Source of the DNA: Amarolinea aalborgensis
GTDB lineage: Bacteria; Chloroflexota; Anaerolineae; SSC4; Amarolineaceae
Assembly (NCBI RefSeq): GCF_900491745.1
Contig: NZ_UETR01000022.1
Span: 1-48,611 of the forward strand
Length of the DNA: 48,611 nucleotides
Direction: 5' to 3'
The notes beneath the pieces are model-generated. The model made no database searches. It was given only the letters and a program-made list of their open reading frames with translations, and was not told the origin of the DNA. Both the position numbers and the translations under genes were made by a program. Each line of letters begins with the position of its first letter. The first letter of the stretch is position 1. Below are positions 45,989 to 48,611 of this stretch, in pieces.

Positions 45989-48611
45989 GTCGCAAGACAA
46001 CGAATCGCCTGCGGGCGATTGAAACTTGTCGTCGTGCGACGTTAACCGTCTACAGACGGCACAGTCGCAAGACAACGAATCGCCTGCGGGCGATTGAAAC
46101 AGCGATGTCCTGGCCTCGACGCGCATCGACCCAACTTGGTCGCAAGACAACGAATCGCCTGCGGGCGATTGAAACACCGCCCCCTCGCAGATGGGGGGCA
46201 TGGTCGGAGTGGCCGTCGCAAGACAACGAATCGCCTGCGGGCGATTGAAACATCAGACGTACGATTCGTCTAATCATGGGTTCTCCGTCGCAAGACAACG
46301 AATCGCCTGCGGGCGATTGAAACATGGTGTTCTCCCGCCGCCTGCGAAGGCGGACGGGGCGGTCGCAAGACAACGAATCGCCTGCGGGCGATTGAAACGG
46401 CGGACGGGGCGGTCAGAAAGCTGACCGCGAAAAACAAGTCGCAAGACAACGAATCGCCTGCGGGCGATTGAAACTCGCTGTGGGGACAGCGATGCCGGCG
46501 AACAGCCGGCCAGTCGCAAGACAACGAATCGCCTGCGGGCGATTGAAACGCGGCTCGGGGTCCAAATGGCCCCAGAGCCGCCCCCGCGTCGCAAGACAAC
46601 GAATCGCCTGCGGGCGATTGAAACCAGCGATGCTGAGGTCATAGACCGAATTCATGGGCAGTCGCAAGACAACGAATCGCCTGCGGGCGATTGAAACACC
46701 AGCGAGCGGTGCCCCGGATCAGACGTACGATTCGTGTCGCAAGACAACGAATCGCCTGCGGGCGATTGAAACTCTATGGTTCAGAACCCGCGCGTCAGCC
46801 GACCCCACCAGTCGCAAGACAACGAATCGCCTGCGGGCGATTGAAACTCGCCGAGGCGATCGGGGCAGGTGTGACACTTGCTGCCGGTCGCAAGACAACG
46901 AATCGCCTGCGGGCGATTGAAACCGTAAGGATCTCCACTCGCGCCAACTGCATTGACAGCAAAGTCGCAAGACAACGAATCGCCTGCGGGCGATTGAAAC
47001 AAAGTCGACGAAGGGGTTGGCGGCGACGAGGTTGTCGTCGCAAGACAACGAATCGCCTGCGGGCGATTGAAACCTACAGAAACCGTCCGGCGTAGCGAAT
47101 GTCCCACGCCGTGTCGCAAGACAACGAATCGCCTGCGGGCGATTGAAACTGGCCGTTGTCGTTGCTCTGTTTCTTGCGCAGGGTGTGTCGCAAGACAACG
47201 AATCGCCTGCGGGCGATTGAAACAAAATCAATCGTGCTGAAGGGGATTTCGTTGAACTCGTCGCAAGACAACGAATCGCCTGCGGGCGATTGAAACCGCC
47301 CGTGAACATCTTGCGTTCGTGCATGTGATGCTCTGGTCGCAAGACAACGAATCGCCTGCGGGCGATTGAAACCCGTTTATACGTCTCGAGCCCCGCACGC
47401 GCTGCTGCCAGTCGCAAGACAACGAATCGCCTGCGGGCGATTGAAACCCACCGTTGGCGGCGACCGCCACATCTGCGAGTACCCCGTCGCAAGACAACGA
47501 ATCGCCTGCGGGCGATTGAAACTGACCACCGCGTCGCCGAGCGGCGTCGCGGTCGGGGTGGTCGCAAGACAACGAATCGCCTGCGGGCGATTGAAACCGG
47601 TTGGTAAGGGCGTGAGGGGGGTGGGGGGCGGCGGGGTCGCAAGACAACGAATCGCCTGCGGGCGATTGAAACAACTTCGTGAGCCGGCATTCCCTTGTCT
47701 CTGGCGACTAAGTCGCAAGACAACGAATCGCCTGCGGGCGATTGAAACCAACATAAACAGGACGGCCACGGCGATCAGCGGCCCGGGTCGCAAGACAACG
47801 AATCGCCTGCGGGCGATTGAAACGAGGGAGATCAACACGAACACCTTGCGCGACATAAGTCGCAAGACAACGAATCGCCTGCGGGCGATTGAAACACCCC
47901 TGTATCCGATGGCCCCACGAGCGGGCCCAGGTCGCAAGACAACGAATCGCCTGCGGGCGATTGAAACTAGCTCACCACTTCCGGTGAGCATACGAGTTCA
48001 ATTTGTCGCAAGACAACGAATCGCCTGCGGGCGATTGAAACGGATCGGGGGTGGGGAGCAACTCGCGCTGCTCCCCAAGTCGCAAGACAACGAATCGCCT
48101 GCGGGCGATTGAAACGCAGATATCCAGGGGGATCTGCCCGGCACCGAAAGCGTGTCGCAAGACAACGAATCGCCTGCGGGCGATTGAAACGCGACCGGGG
48201 GGCCGAAGACGTAGGAGTACCCGCCGTCGCAAGACAACGAATCGCCTGCGGGCGATTGAAACTTGTTGGGCGACTCCGAAGTATTGAGAGTCAAATATCC
48301 TGTCGCAAGACAACGAATCGCCTGCGGGCGATTGAAACAAGATCAATCACCTCGGGGGAGGTGGGCTTGCGCTTGGTCGCAAGACAACGAATCGCCTGCG
48401 GGCGATTGAAACCCGAAGAGGACCGCCGTGATTAAAAATACCACGACTAACGTCGCAAGACAACGAATCGCCTGCGGGCGATTGAAACCGGGAATGGGTG
48501 CAGGTACGGGGTCCTGCACCAAGGCGAGTCGCAAGACAACGAATCGCCTGCGGGCGATTGAAACATAAGCCACTGTTTCCGTTTGCCCTGCGGCAAGCCC
48601 GTCGCAAGACA
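45989..48611 (+). CRISPR. CRISPR array, 35 complete 37-nt repeats, truncated by window end
   Basis: A 37-base repeat runs from GTCGCAAGACAACG to GGGCGATTGAAAC. It starts at 45989, 46064, 46139, 46215, 46287 and so on to 48528; a 36th begins at 48601 and is cut by the window end. All copies read as identical. Spacers are 35-40 bases. The repeat holds a perfect hairpin, AATCGCC-TGCG-GGCGATT, and ends with the type III 5' handle ATTGAAAC. The leader is on the left and transcription is rightward. Spacers 4 and 10 share 18 bases, and spacers 5 and 6 share 13. Many spacers contain strong internal inverted repeats (see findings). Confidence 0.97.

Noticed and set aside
47749..48451. Spacers 24 and 33 whose reverse complements encode hydrophobic peptides, suggesting mRNA targets for membrane proteins
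   Set aside because: Two cases among 35 in freely chosen frames are too few; needs protospacer matches.
45989..48611. Long open frames on both strands across the array (repeating peptides such as RKTTNRLRAIET or FQSPAGDSLSCD)
   Set aside because: They are translations of the CRISPR repeat, which lacks stops in several frames; they are not proteins.

Overview
The window is GC-rich (about 60% or more), densely coded bacterial DNA. GTG starts, overlapping ATGA gene junctions, a DUF1361 membrane protein, Csx15, and a type III-D CRISPR locus with a reverse transcriptase all fit a filamentous Chloroflexota (Anaerolineae or Caldilineae-like) bacterium. That assignment is inferred from gene content, not from a marker gene.

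Layout. (1) 1-9.0 kb is ordinary chromosome: a two-component system (response regulator and histidine kinase) followed by a two-gene ABC exporter, a clean terminator, a convergent amidase-MscS pair, a DUF1361 membrane protein and a Schlafen/AlbA-type ATP-binding protein. (2) 9.0-13.2 kb, minus strand: a small unknown protein plus a helicase-associated (XPB N-domain-like) protein, a candidate stand-alone small RNA on the plus strand, and a P-loop ATPase fused to Csx3-like domains. (3) 13.2-24.3 kb, plus strand: the type III-D interference operon. It holds a CARF-LuxR-HTH regulator, an unidentified ORF, a Card1/Can2-like CARF-nuclease, Cas10 (GGDD intact, no HD domain), a Csm3-like Cas7, Csx10 with a helical C-terminal extension, a tandem Cas7, Csx19, and a TIGR03986 RAMP with a C-terminal cold-shock domain. 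(4) 24.3-31.5 kb is an accessory island: an AAA ATPase/nuclease pair, a Phd-DUF433/DUF5615 toxin-antitoxin module, Csx15, a TM-SAVED-like protein, an RHH-like protein, a small membrane protein and Cas6. (5) 31.5-40.0 kb: a zinc-ribbon/degenerate P-loop/HEAT protein and two SPFH (band 7) coiled-coil proteins, interrupted by a REP-like repeat field containing its own Y1 (RAYT) transposase. (6) 40.0-42.7 kb is the adaptation module: reverse transcriptase, Cas1, Cas2. (7) 43.5-45.7 kb: a WYL-domain regulator divergent from the array. (8) 45.99 kb to the window end: a CRISPR array with 35 complete 37-nt repeats, continuing past the window.

How it may work together (inference). RT-Cas1-Cas2 captures spacers, possibly from RNA. 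Cas6 processes the transcript, leaving an ATTGAAAC handle. The III-D complex cuts target RNA, and Cas10 makes cyclic oligoadenylate. The CARF-nuclease, CARF-HTH regulator and TM-SAVED-like protein are candidate receivers, and the Csx3-like ATPase is a candidate off-switch.

The most unexpected signal is in the array. At least 14 of 35 spacers contain a perfect or near-perfect inverted repeat with arms of 6 or more bases, and two spacer pairs come from overlapping source sequences. This suggests acquisition hot spots at structured nucleic acid, next to an RT-bearing adaptation module. The SPFH/zinc-ribbon cluster between cas6 and RT-cas1-cas2 is the best candidate for an undescribed ancillary system.
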